From a virus, in IMG/VR virus record IMGVR_UViG_3300040806_003461, positions 16,662 to 80,661 of that record: a DNA stretch of 64,000 nucleotides, one strand, 5' to 3'. Shown piece after piece: positions 43,490-49,897 of this stretch. Every line of letters starts with the position of its first letter. Positions within the stretch are counted from its first letter, which is position 1. The notes under the pieces are model-generated. The model was not told where the DNA came from, ran no database searches, and saw only the letters and a program-made list of their open reading frames with translations. Position numbers and translations under genes: made by a program.

Positions 43490-43812
43490 TATTTATCTCC
43501 TTTATTATAGCGGTCGTCAGTTAGCTCAGGATCACTTTCAAGAGTGGTCATAAGTAGGATCATCATTTGAGTAAGAGCGTGCGAAAGATGAGGCAAACCA
43601 GATTCAGGGTCAAGATCCTCACCTGAATGATAGGCCATCAAATGGCGCTGAATGGATGAGTAATGACGAGACACAGGGAACTTGTCAATGTCTTGCCGCC
43701 AATTGTTCTCACCATATTTTTCAGCACCGAATCCAAATACCTTTGCAGCTTCAATAATAGCCTCAGGTGGAACGAGATGAATTTTTGGTTTACCTGCATC
43801 ATACTTCATCAC
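43489..43812 (-). CDS. DUF5664-type (MazG-like) dNTP pyrophosphohydrolase candidate
   Basis: 107 residues: KYDAGKPKIHLVPPEAIIEA, FGFGAEKYGENNWRQD, SRHYSSIQRHLMAYHSGEDL, DPESGLPHLSHALTQMMIL. This matches DUF5664, an all-alpha NTP-pyrophosphatase-related family (GA.KYG.NWR and DpESGlpHl), members of which hydrolyse dATP/dGTP in base-modifying phages. Neighbourhood (gp42, deaminase) suggests a nucleotide-pool role, possibly removing a dNTP that must not be incorporated; no T4-type gp56 dCTPase is in the window. Substrate not readable. Confidence 0.7.
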   Translation of the reverse strand: MMKYDAGKPKIHLVPPEAIIEAAKVFGFGAEKYGENNWRQDIDKFPVSRHYSSIQRHLMAYHSGEDLDPESGLPHLSHALTQMMILLMTTLESDPELTDDRYNKGDK

Positions 43813-44314
43813 GAGAACCTCTACCTTTAATTTCGCTATTCATTATAGGTTGAAAATGTTGGATTGACGCATCCTCAATAATAGGAGCAATACTCAGATC
43901 GCCATACTCAACCGTATCAATATATTGTATCACAACATCCATTGAATGTAAACCATTTTCTTTTAGATATTCTCGATACTTGCGGCCTGATACTTCGTGA
44001 TGTTCATCAGGACGGCGAAAAGAGCGAGTATGATTACATTGACGTAAATGAATAGACATTGTCTTTCCATCCGTCTTACCGACATACAGGATTTTTCCTG
44101 TTTTCTTTTCAACCCAACGATAGATGCCTTTTGCATAGTTTGCAGCAATGCGGTTTCCATCTTTAATGTGTGGAGTTAAAAGATCAGTTTCAAAACCTGT
44201 GTCGGTCCGTGAAAGACGGATTTCTCCATAAGTTTTTGCTTCAGTCCAATAGTCTTCAATTTCGTTAAAGACAGTCTGTTCTATAATTGCAGCAAGTGAT
44301 TGTAACTTAGACAT
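43799..44314 (-). CDS. GIY-YIG endonuclease, EndoII (DenA)-like
   Basis: 171 residues. GIY at 63-65 (AKGIYRWVEKKTG), YVG at 77-79 (ILYVGKTDG), conserved Arg91 (HLRQCNH), and a C-terminal Glu147 in IIEDASIQHFQPIMNSE. This is the GIY-YIG nuclease layout, and the late Glu followed by an F.P.N ending is as in T4 endonuclease II, which starts degradation of cytosine-containing host DNA. A homing-type or Seg-like nuclease is an alternative, but the gene is tightly overlapped (14 nt and 1 nt) inside the hmC operon, not free-standing. Confidence 0.65.
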   Translation of the reverse strand: MSKLQSLAAIIEQTVFNEIEDYWTEAKTYGEIRLSRTDTGFETDLLTPHIKDGNRIAANYAKGIYRWVEKKTGKILYVGKTDGKTMSIHLRQCNHTRSFRRPDEHHEVSGRKYREYLKENGLHSMDVVIQYIDTVEYGDLSIAPIIEDASIQHFQPIMNSEIKGRGSRDEV

Positions 44315-44613
44315 TATTTGTACTCCCGGATGTAAACGTCAAAGTGAGTTGCGTTTTCAATAGGAGTATCATAGTAGCAACAACCGTTAAAACCAACACC
44401 GTTAGTTTTACGAGAACCACGAGGACGAATACGAAGTCCGTGAGTAGGACGATCATATTTTGAATTGAACCAAATAGATTTGCGGTAGCGTTTGGTACCT
44501 TCGTTTGCGTTTACCAACATTGCCTTTAGGTCAGCAATTGCAGGATCGTCAAGAGAAGTAACGGTGAAACGATAATCAGAGGAAGTGCGGTTTTTGTATG
44601 TGACGTATGCCAT
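44314..44613 (-). CDS. Hypothetical phage protein (99 aa)
   Basis: 99 residues starting MAYVTYKNRTSSDYRFTVTS, basic and rich in Tyr/Arg/Asn (GLRIRPRGSRKTNGVGFNGC). Unrecognised. First gene of the early operon downstream of the promoter at 44644-44672, and linked to the nuclease gene by a one-base TAATG overlap. The Arg-rich middle could bind nucleic acid, which is only a composition-based remark. Confidence 0.65.
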   Translation of the reverse strand: MAYVTYKNRTSSDYRFTVTSLDDPAIADLKAMLVNANEGTKRYRKSIWFNSKYDRPTHGLRIRPRGSRKTNGVGFNGCCYYDTPIENATHFDVYIREYK

Positions 44614-44643
44614 GTGTGTTTCCTTGTTTCAATTTATATTAAT

Positions 44644-44672
44644 AATATAATCTAATTGAAATGGAATGTCAA
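44644..44672 (-). promoter_or_regulatory. Sigma70 early promoter P4 (TTGACA-17-TATATT)
   Basis: TTGACA complement at 44667-44672 and TATATT complement at 44644-44649 with a 17-bp spacer; the -35 is followed by TTCC as in the other early promoters of this region. Upstream is a TATGAAAAAA tract resembling the repeated cassette. Confidence 0.8.
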
Positions 44673-44902
44673 TAGGTATTTTGAATTTTTTTCATAAAAA
44701 TATGAAATTTATCTGCGTCTTGATTAACCTCAAAACACATTGTATCTTCATACACATCGGTGTATGTAGTGTGAGCCCACTGCTCTTTAGGGAAATTCTT
44801 TTTACAATAAAGAACAGCTTGCGATCGCCAGTCAGAATGAAATGGAACCTGAAAGCCAGGCATCCATCTCATCTTGTATTCAAAAATTTCTACTGGCGTC
44901 AT
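44669..44902 (-). CDS. Hypothetical early protein (77 aa)
   Basis: Start at ATG 44902, which overlaps the TGA of the upstream 46-aa gene (ATGA); a longer frame would need a TTG at 44920. The product starts MTPVEIFEYKMRWMPGFQVP and ends DKFHIFMKKIQNTY, aromatic and compact. Unrecognised. Its stop region carries the -35 of the next promoter. Confidence 0.65.
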   Translation of the reverse strand: MTPVEIFEYKMRWMPGFQVPFHSDWRSQAVLYCKKNFPKEQWAHTTYTDVYEDTMCFEVNQDADKFHIFMKKIQNTY

Positions 44903-45039
44903 GATAACATCCGCAAGCAAGTAAGGAATGAGTTTTCATCCAAGCAATCAGACCAGATATGAGAAAAATACCAAACTATCAAGGCAACGATTGCAAGCAT
45001 TCCAATGACATACATGGAGATTTCAAACCACTGTTTCAT
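44899..45039 (-). CDS. Small single-span membrane protein (46 aa)
   Basis: 46 codons from ATG 45039 (overlapping the upstream TAA by one base, TAATG) to TGA at 44899-44901 (ATGA with the next gene). The product starts MKQWFEISMYVIGMLAIVAL and has one hydrophobic helix at about residues 8-25 followed by a short Cys-containing tail. Both overlaps support translation. Probably an inner-membrane peptide; role unknown. Confidence 0.65.
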   Translation of the reverse strand: MKQWFEISMYVIGMLAIVALIVWYFSHIWSDCLDENSFLTCLRMLS

Positions 45040-45512
45040 TATGCCGCCTCCAACACTTTATTTAGATCTTTGAAAGGAACCATCTCACCAGATTGCATTT
45101 CATAGGTGAGTTTAAAGTGAGCACGTTCACCACCTTCTTGTGGGATCCAAGACTCGTGAGCTGCAGCAATTTCTGGACGCATATAGCCGTATTCGTCGTT
45201 TTTAACAATACGGTCTGCTAACCAACGGTCGCCACCCCAAGAAAACTCGATTGGAGTTTCCCATTCCTCACACTCGTTGGCATCATCCTCTACTACCTCG
45301 AAGCCAAGGATATACTCTTCGTAATAGTCGTTTTTCTCTTCAATGAGTTTCTGAAGAGTAGGAATGCCACCACGAGCGCGCTCAGCTTGGCGGGCATCAA
45401 GATTACGTACTACATAGGTGTTGCCACCTTTGAACTTCCAATAGTACTCACCGTTAAAGCCATTGTGAGCAGCATAGTTTTCGCGGATTTGAGTTTGAAT
45501 GACAAGTTTCAT
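45039..45512 (-). CDS. Hypothetical early protein (157 aa)
   Basis: 157 residues starting MKLVIQTQIRENYAAHNGFN, then YYWKFKGGNTYVVRNLDARQ and a very acidic middle (FEVVEDDANECEEWETPIEF). No motif I can assign. The style (beta start with IQTQIRENY.AH) is seen in small early proteins of T4-like marine phages. Co-transcribed with its neighbours from the promoter at 45811-45839. Confidence 0.7.
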   Translation of the reverse strand: MKLVIQTQIRENYAAHNGFNGEYYWKFKGGNTYVVRNLDARQAERARGGIPTLQKLIEEKNDYYEEYILGFEVVEDDANECEEWETPIEFSWGGDRWLADRIVKNDEYGYMRPEIAAAHESWIPQEGGERAHFKLTYEMQSGEMVPFKDLNKVLEAA

Positions 45513-45515
45513 GGT

Positions 45516-45779
45516 TTAAGACTCCTGACCAATTTTGAAAAATTCTTGAGCTTCTTCTACAGTAACCTGTGCAGTTAACAGCAGATTGCTCAAATCTCTA
45601 GGACCGAAAACAGTACCTACTCGAGTAAGAGCATCGCCGAAAGAAGCCATACGATTATAACGACCAATTTCTGCATCCTTCAAACCTTTCATAGGAGCGG
45701 TTGCCGAAATGTCCATCAAGCGACGGCCAATACGAGCAAGGATGAGTTCGTTAGCTGTTGGATCGTAGTAGTTTGTCAT
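45516..45779 (-). CDS. Hypothetical early protein (87 aa)
   Basis: Start at ATG 45779 with an AGGAAAAGG ribosome site upstream; the longer frame to 45812 runs into the promoter -10. Product MTNYYDPTANELILARIGRR is mostly helical (LLTAQVTVEEAQEFFKIGQE). Not recognised. First gene behind promoter P3. Confidence 0.7.
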   Translation of the reverse strand: MTNYYDPTANELILARIGRRLMDISATAPMKGLKDAEIGRYNRMASFGDALTRVGTVFGPRDLSNLLLTAQVTVEEAQEFFKIGQES

Positions 45780-45810
45780 AAGTTTTTGCCTTTTCCTATT
45801 TAATATAACC

Positions 45811-45839
45811 ATTCTAAATCAAAACGAAACGAATGTCAA
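45811..45839 (-). promoter_or_regulatory. Sigma70 early promoter P3 (TTGACA-17-TAGAAT)
   Basis: TTGACA complement at 45834-45839, TAGAAT complement at 45811-45816, spacer 17 bp. The region from -35 to the ribosome site is similar to that of P2 at 46265-46293. Confidence 0.8.
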
Positions 45840-45853
45840 TAGTTTTTTTCATT

Positions 45854-45870
45854 TTATTTCATATTTTTTT
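45854..45870 (-). repeat. Copy of the early-promoter cassette repeat (partial)
   Basis: 17 bases identical to the right part of the repeats at 46301-46323 and 48215-48237, lying 14 bp upstream of the P3 -35. The left palindrome arm is missing here. Confidence 0.6.
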
Positions 45871-46234
45871 AAAGATGCAGTTCAACCTCATCATATCCTG
45901 TCTTACCATAGACAGAGCGGACAAACCATGCCTCTCCATCAAACAAGTAAAGATAATCAGCGCCTGCGTAATCTGCAGCTTCGTCAAAGAAATGTTGTGG
46001 GGATTCGTATTTGACTGATGGTTCGTTATGAACTGATTCTACAACCGATTCGTAAAGGTCAGCTTTCAAACTTGACAAGTAACCAGCATTAGCAACGTTC
46101 TTTGCCAACTCAGGAGTGTTATAGTTCTCAACAAGCATTTTGCCGTTATAAGAAATATAACCGTCGTAATGGCAATAAGTTGCTGTAACAGTTCCGTCTT
46201 CGTTATAACAACCGATCATTGAAGCAGTACCCAT
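45869..46234 (-). CDS. Hypothetical early protein (121 aa)
   Basis: 121 residues starting MGTASMIGCYNEDGTVTATY, then CHYDGYISYNGKMLVENYNT and an acidic C-terminus (GADYLYLFDGEAWFVRSVYG). The opening resembles small proteins of unknown role that begin by describing a Gly-Thr-rich beta hairpin; no function assignable. Single gene behind promoter P2. Confidence 0.65.
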   Translation of the reverse strand: MGTASMIGCYNEDGTVTATYCHYDGYISYNGKMLVENYNTPELAKNVANAGYLSSLKADLYESVVESVHNEPSVKYESPQHFFDEAADYAGADYLYLFDGEAWFVRSVYGKTGYDEVELHL

Positions 46235-46264
46235 AATTTAGTTCCTTTCCTATTTGATATAACC

Positions 46265-46293
46265 ATAATAATCTAAACGAAAAGGAATGTCAA
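46265..46293 (-). promoter_or_regulatory. Sigma70 early promoter P2 (TTGACA-17-TATTAT)
   Basis: TTGACA complement at 46288-46293, TATTAT complement at 46265-46270, spacer 17 bp, with TTCC after the -35 as in P4. Confidence 0.8.
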
Positions 46294-46300
46294 CAGGAAA

Positions 46301-46323
46301 ATGAAATTATTTCATATTTTTTT
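46301..46323 (-). repeat. Stem-loop/T-tract repeat of the early-promoter cassette
   Basis: A 15-bp palindrome (arms ATGAAAT/ATTTCAT) plus an A-T7 tract on the plus strand, identical over 23 bases to 48215-48237. It lies just downstream of the FabB stop and 7 bp upstream of the P2 -35, so it may combine a weak terminator with an A-rich upstream promoter element. Confidence 0.65.
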
Positions 46324-46348
46324 AGAATTTTTTGTTATATGGATATTC

Positions 46349-47557
46349 CTAAACCTTGCGGAATATCAACGACGAATTTGCTCCGCCAAACCCAAAGGAA
46401 TTTGACATCACTGTGGTCAGTTCCGCGTCAACACTTTGACGGACAAGAGGATAATCCTCAAAACCTTCGTCGGTTTCTTGAAGGTTTGCCGTGCCAGCAA
46501 TAAAGTTTTTATTCATCATAATGATTGAATAGATTGCTTCCTGAACACCTGCTGCGCCGATACCGTGTCCTGTTAGAGACTTTGTAGAACTAATTGGTGG
46601 TATATTGTCCGGACCAAAGGCTGATCTAATGGCCTGTAGTTCCTTTGTATCACCCACTGGTGTCCCAGTTGCGTGCGCATTAATATAGTCAATTTCTGGC
46701 CAATTGGGTTTCATTGCTTTTTGCATACAACGAACAGCACCTTCGCCAGATGGATGCGCCATATCATATCCGTCCGAGGTTGCGCCATAACCGATAATTT
46801 CACAATAGATCTTTGCGCCTCGAGCAATTGCTGTATCGTAATCCTCAAGGATCAAACAGCCACTACCTTCTCCAGGAACGAATCCATCTCGGTTTTTATC
46901 AAACGGACGTGATGCCGCGGTAGGATTGTCATTATACTTTGAAGATAAAGCCATTAAAGCATCGAGCATTGCAGCAATACTATAATGATTAGTTTCAGCA
47001 CCGCCAACAAGCATACGATCTTGATAACCGTTGGCAATGGTTCTAAATCCTTCACCAATACAGTGGCCGCTTGAAGAACAAGCTGAAGAGATTGTAAACC
47101 CTTCACCATAAATCTTAAGAGCTTTTGTAAGATTTGCAGAAGTAGTAGAGTTCATAATCTTAAACACAATAGTTGGTTCTCGATGAACTCCTTTACGAAC
47201 ATAAACGTCTTGCGCATATTGTTGAAACTCAGAAGATGAAGTACCCGATCCAAAATACAAGCCAGTATCTGGGTTGCTTACTTCATTATCAGTAAGTCCT
47301 GCATCTTCAATTGCTGAAAGACAAGACAAATAACCCATTGCTGCTGTAGGACCCATCCAACGATAGTGTTGTCGGTCTACAACGTCAACCGGTTTAAAGT
47401 CGCACATGCCAGCAATATTACATCGCATGTCTACAATTGCGTAATCAGGATTATGTTTAATTCCTGAGTTACCTTCTCTTAGGTTTTTTTCTACAGTTTC
47501 AAGATCATTACCGATTGGGGATCTAATACCGATCCCCGTGACGACAACTCTACGCAC
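46349..47557 (-). CDS. fabB: Beta-ketoacyl-ACP synthase I (FabB)
   Basis: 402 residues, full length. The active site is complete: Cys160 in ISSACSSSGHCIG, His295 in NAHATGTPVGD, Lys326 and His331 in STKSLTGHGIGAAG. It resembles E. coli FabB through SKYNDNPTAASRPFD, YGATSDGYDMAHPSGEGAVR and TTVMSNSFGFGGANSSLIFR. FabB condenses malonyl-ACP with acyl-ACP and is needed for unsaturated fatty acid elongation. A phage copy could redirect host lipid synthesis or extend an acyl chain for the nearby accessory operon. It is expressed from promoter P1 at 48168-48196 with two small genes; 8-nt overlap upstream. No ACP gene is seen. Confidence 0.93.
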   Translation of the reverse strand: MRRVVVTGIGIRSPIGNDLETVEKNLREGNSGIKHNPDYAIVDMRCNIAGMCDFKPVDVVDRQHYRWMGPTAAMGYLSCLSAIEDAGLTDNEVSNPDTGLYFGSGTSSSEFQQYAQDVYVRKGVHREPTIVFKIMNSTTSANLTKALKIYGEGFTISSACSSSGHCIGEGFRTIANGYQDRMLVGGAETNHYSIAAMLDALMALSSKYNDNPTAASRPFDKNRDGFVPGEGSGCLILEDYDTAIARGAKIYCEIIGYGATSDGYDMAHPSGEGAVRCMQKAMKPNWPEIDYINAHATGTPVGDTKELQAIRSAFGPDNIPPISSTKSLTGHGIGAAGVQEAIYSIIMMNKNFIAGTANLQETDEGFEDYPLVRQSVDAELTTVMSNSFGFGGANSSLIFRKV

Positions 47558-47759
47558 GTTTGCGTTCTCCTACAAGTTGACTGATTACATCCCGTGTATG
47601 CTTACTGTCGCGTACACTAGTTTTCAAAAAAGAAGCAAGTACTGCAATTTTTGCGTCTTTGTCCTGAATGGTAGAAAGATACGATTCGACCAAAGCATCA
47701 GCTTCGTCATATGTAAGACCAGATTTAAAACGAGTTAGGGAAAGATTTTGTCCAAACAT
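47550..47759 (-). CDS. Hypothetical protein upstream of fabB (69 aa)
   Basis: 69 residues, helical: MFGQNLSLTRFKSGLTYDEA, DALVESYLSTIQDKDAKIAV, with a basic C-terminus. It is about the size of an acyl carrier protein but has no DSL phosphopantetheine site and is not acidic enough, so it is not an ACP. Overlaps fabB by 8 nt and the 124-aa gene by one base. Confidence 0.65.
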   Translation of the reverse strand: MFGQNLSLTRFKSGLTYDEADALVESYLSTIQDKDAKIAVLASFLKTSVRDSKHTRDVISQLVGERKRA

Positions 47760-48133
47760 TATGCTGCCTCCAATTCACAGACTTCTTCAAAACCAAAATC
47801 AGCAACTACCCATACGATGTTGTTGCCGTCAATTACGATATCACCAACTGATACAGAATGCATACGATCAAGGCGTTCAATGCTTTCTTCAGGACCCATG
47901 TTTCCGATACGGAAAACATGCTCAAGGTCAGAAGCTTCAATGTTTGCTACGTGAGTGTAGTATTCAGCATCAAAAGCATCTTTAGCAAGTTCTTCAATTT
48001 TCTTGCCAACCAAGCGCGGGAAATCCATATCACGACGAGCTTTGAACTTTGGTACAGCGTTGAAATCACCAGTTTCGTTGATTAGATCAGCTTCTGCATC
48101 GGTAACGCGGATTTGCAAGATTTGGTATTTCAT
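47759..48133 (-). CDS. Hypothetical protein with YodL-like C-terminus (124 aa)
   Basis: 124 residues starting MKYQILQIRVTDAEADLINE. The C-terminal segment RMHSVSVGDIVIDGNNIVWV then VADFGFEEV resembles the mhSvSvGDvi....yyV...GFe.v end of YodL-type domains in phage and plasmid proteins of unknown function. First gene behind promoter P1, with a GGAA ribosome site. Confidence 0.65.
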   Translation of the reverse strand: MKYQILQIRVTDAEADLINETGDFNAVPKFKARRDMDFPRLVGKKIEELAKDAFDAEYYTHVANIEASDLEHVFRIGNMGPEESIERLDRMHSVSVGDIVIDGNNIVWVVADFGFEEVCELEAA

Positions 48134-48167
48134 AATGTATTCCTTTGTTGATTTACCTTATATATCT

Positions 48168-48196
48168 ATACTATCTAAAGTTCGTAGCAATGTCAA
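48168..48196 (-). promoter_or_regulatory. Sigma70 early promoter P1 (TTGACA-17-TAGTAT)
   Basis: TTGACA complement at 48191-48196, TAGTAT complement at 48168-48173, spacer 17 bp. It drives the 124-aa gene, the 69-aa gene and fabB. Confidence 0.8.
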
Positions 48197-48214
48197 CAAC
48201 TTTTTTCACAAATT

Positions 48215-48237
48215 ATGAAATTATTTCATATTTTTTT
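48215..48237 (-). repeat. Stem-loop/T-tract repeat of the early-promoter cassette
   Basis: Identical over 23 bases to 46301-46323. Here it overlaps the stop of the downstream DUF6356 gene (48221) and lies 18 bp upstream of the P1 -35. Confidence 0.65.
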
Positions 48238-48526
48238 CTCGAGCTGCGTCCTCGGCCTCAATAACTCCTCTGAGCGAAGCAATAAGTTCTTCCGCGAGTT
48301 CAACCTGTCTTAAAGTAATTCTATGAGGAGTGTTAGGAAACAAGAACGGTAGAAATGCGTGGGTATAACCTGTAATCGCATTTACCAATCCAAATGTACT
48401 CAATTTGATAGCAAACCACATATGCTCAAAATATCCAGAACGAACTTCTTGTAAGTGCTCAGTATTAATCAGATATCCATATCTGCCTAAATTACCAAAC
48501 TTCATTTCATACCTCGTGGTGCTCAA
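48221..48526 (-). CDS. DUF6356-like small membrane protein A (101 aa)
   Basis: 101 residues. Core HLQEVRSGYFEHMWFAIKLS, then NAITGYTHAFLPFLFPNTPH, the HL....GYFEH......H..lPf.f pattern of DUF6356, followed by a C-terminal helix ending in a Glu/Lys tail. One or two hydrophobic helices are visible, so it is probably membrane-associated. It is a paralogue of the gene just upstream (20-nt overlap). Function of the family is not known to me. Confidence 0.7.
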   Translation of the reverse strand: MSTTRYEMKFGNLGRYGYLINTEHLQEVRSGYFEHMWFAIKLSTFGLVNAITGYTHAFLPFLFPNTPHRITLRQVELAEELIASLRGVIEAEDAAREKNMK

Positions 48527-48719
48527 ACGTTTCGTTTACCAAGCTCGCCAGTTTCTTCGCCGCATTCATAGATGCTTTCTCCAAAGCAAATGGGAATAGG
48601 GCATGGATTGAACTTGTTACGAATACTGCTACAGACCAAATGACCATGTTTAGGCCGATCTTAATGTGGCCGAAGTATCCAGTATTTGCCTTATTTAAAT
48701 GTTGAGTTAGTGTAGTCAT
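48507..48719 (-). CDS. DUF6356-like small membrane protein B (70 aa)
   Basis: 70 residues: HLNKANTGYFGHIKIGLNMV, IWSVAVFVTSSIHALFPFAL. It shares HL....GYF.H.......(I/T)HA.(L/F)PF with protein A, so the two arose by duplication. One clear transmembrane segment. A perfect late promoter lies 28 nt upstream of its ATG, suggesting the pair is made late, perhaps in the envelope during virion release. Confidence 0.7.
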   Translation of the reverse strand: MTTLTQHLNKANTGYFGHIKIGLNMVIWSVAVFVTSSIHALFPFALEKASMNAAKKLASLVNETFEHHEV

Positions 48720-48747
48720 AAGCGCATCCTCCTTTTGTGTGCGATGT

Positions 48748-48755
48748 TATTTATA
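48748..48755 (-). promoter_or_regulatory. Late promoter TATAAATA for the DUF6356 pair
   Basis: Perfect T4 late core on the minus strand, overlapping the last codons of the methyltransferase gene (ends 48751) and 28 nt upstream of the DUF6356 B start. Confidence 0.7.
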
Positions 48756-49410
48756 CATACCATGGAGTAAAAGAATAAACCGGCAAAGCAGGATCCCGGC
48801 AATTCAACACCATGTAATTGAACCAAGATGTTTTTCCTGCTTCAACTTTTCTTGTAAACTTTATACGAGACATTAGATAGTTAGTATCAAACGCACTCCA
48901 TAACAGTCCGTACTTACCTTTCGTATATGATACGTTTTTCTTTTCAAAATATAAATCATAATACTTGTCACGAAACTTTTGAATAAACTGTTCGTTATCT
49001 GGATCAATGTATGTGAACACGATTTGTTTCGTATAATGGGATAGCGTTTTGAGGCAAAGCATTACCTCACAGATATCCATATGGGTAAAGACACTATTCG
49101 CAAATACAATGTCATAATATTGTGGAATAAATGGAAATTTTTCTTTAGGATTGCCGTCAGGATTGTAGTGCTCGTGATAATAATCCCAATGGATTGTTGA
49201 AACGCCAGGGTTTTCTTTTTCGCATAATCGTAATGCTTCTGTGCTTACATCAAGACAAGTATAATTTTCTGGTTTAATTTTGCCTTCGCTTGAAGCAATT
49301 AGATTACCTCGGTTGCCGCCAAAGTCTAAAATAGTCTTATCTTCATAATCGTCGACAATCTGTGTAAAAATATCAAACACATTTGCCTTTCTAAATATCG
49401 AAGAGTTCAC
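48751..49410 (-). CDS. SAM-dependent methyltransferase
   Basis: 219 residues from a GTG at 49410. Class I Rossmann motifs: TILDFGGNRGNLI (motif I), YTCLDVSTEALRLCEK (acidic loop), YDIVFANSVFTHM (motif IV). The substrate is not evident; the short C-terminal part after residue 130 (YYDLYFEKKNVSYTKG) is unusual. Last gene of the accessory operon; it overlaps the 2OG-oxygenase gene by 20 nt. A small-molecule or protein O/N-methylation role fits the oxidative enzymes upstream. Confidence 0.75.
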   Translation of the reverse strand: MNSSIFRKANVFDIFTQIVDDYEDKTILDFGGNRGNLIASSEGKIKPENYTCLDVSTEALRLCEKENPGVSTIHWDYYHEHYNPDGNPKEKFPFIPQYYDIVFANSVFTHMDICEVMLCLKTLSHYTKQIVFTYIDPDNEQFIQKFRDKYYDLYFEKKNVSYTKGKYGLLWSAFDTNYLMSRIKFTRKVEAGKTSWFNYMVLNCRDPALPVYSFTPWYV

Positions 49411-49897
49411 TTTCTTTACCTTTAATCATTTCCAACACCTCATCATAATCCATATCATCAATTGTAAAGCGGCACATAATACGCGTATCGTCAGTTTTAA
49501 CGCCGTGCAATTCTTGTACGTTTAACATAGCGCATTTGTAATATATATTATATTTATCATCAAACGTAACAGGACCTTCACCATTTAAAATAATATTGAT
49601 AGCAACAGTTGCGCCAACATCACGATGAGAATTTAAATCTGAATGCGCAGCCTGTCTATAATATCGCGGTTTAACTCGAGTCCCAATCATATGCGATAAT
49701 CTGTTTGCGATTGAATGCGCAAGATCGCAATCTACCATATCGTCAAGACGTATTACATCCATCTCTTCAAGGGTACGAGTAATTGTTCCGTTGGATGCAG
49801 TATACTTTTTAGCTCGATGAAGATTGTCGTAAAACTCATCTTTAAGATCTTCGACCAATTGTTTAGATATCGGCAAATGCGTTAGATATTTTTTCAT
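49391..49897 (-). CDS. Fe(II)/2-oxoglutarate-type oxygenase A
   Basis: 168 residues. The double-stranded beta-helix iron site is visible: His91-x-Asp93 in NSHRDVGATVAI, His131 in VQELHGVKTDDTR, and an Arg139 eight residues later as 2OG anchor. N-terminal helices and the strand NIILNGEGPVTFD are typical. These enzymes hydroxylate amino-acid side chains or small molecules. ATGA overlap with the second oxygenase gene, so two such enzymes are translated in tandem. Confidence 0.65.
   Translation of the reverse strand: MKKYLTHLPISKQLVEDLKDEFYDNLHRAKKYTASNGTITRTLEEMDVIRLDDMVDCDLAHSIANRLSHMIGTRVKPRYYRQAAHSDLNSHRDVGATVAINIILNGEGPVTFDDKYNIYYKCAMLNVQELHGVKTDDTRIMCRFTIDDMDYDEVLEMIKGKESELFDI

Noticed and set aside
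43799-44314. Mobile homing endonuclease
   Set aside because: It is translationally coupled to both neighbours and interrupts nothing, unlike free-standing homing nucleases; kept only as an alternative.
45780-45812. Upstream start for the 87-aa protein
   Set aside because: The extra residues would be read from the promoter -10 region, before any possible transcription start.
47550-47759. Acyl carrier protein next to fabB
   Set aside because: Right size but no DSL phosphopantetheine site and a basic C-terminus.
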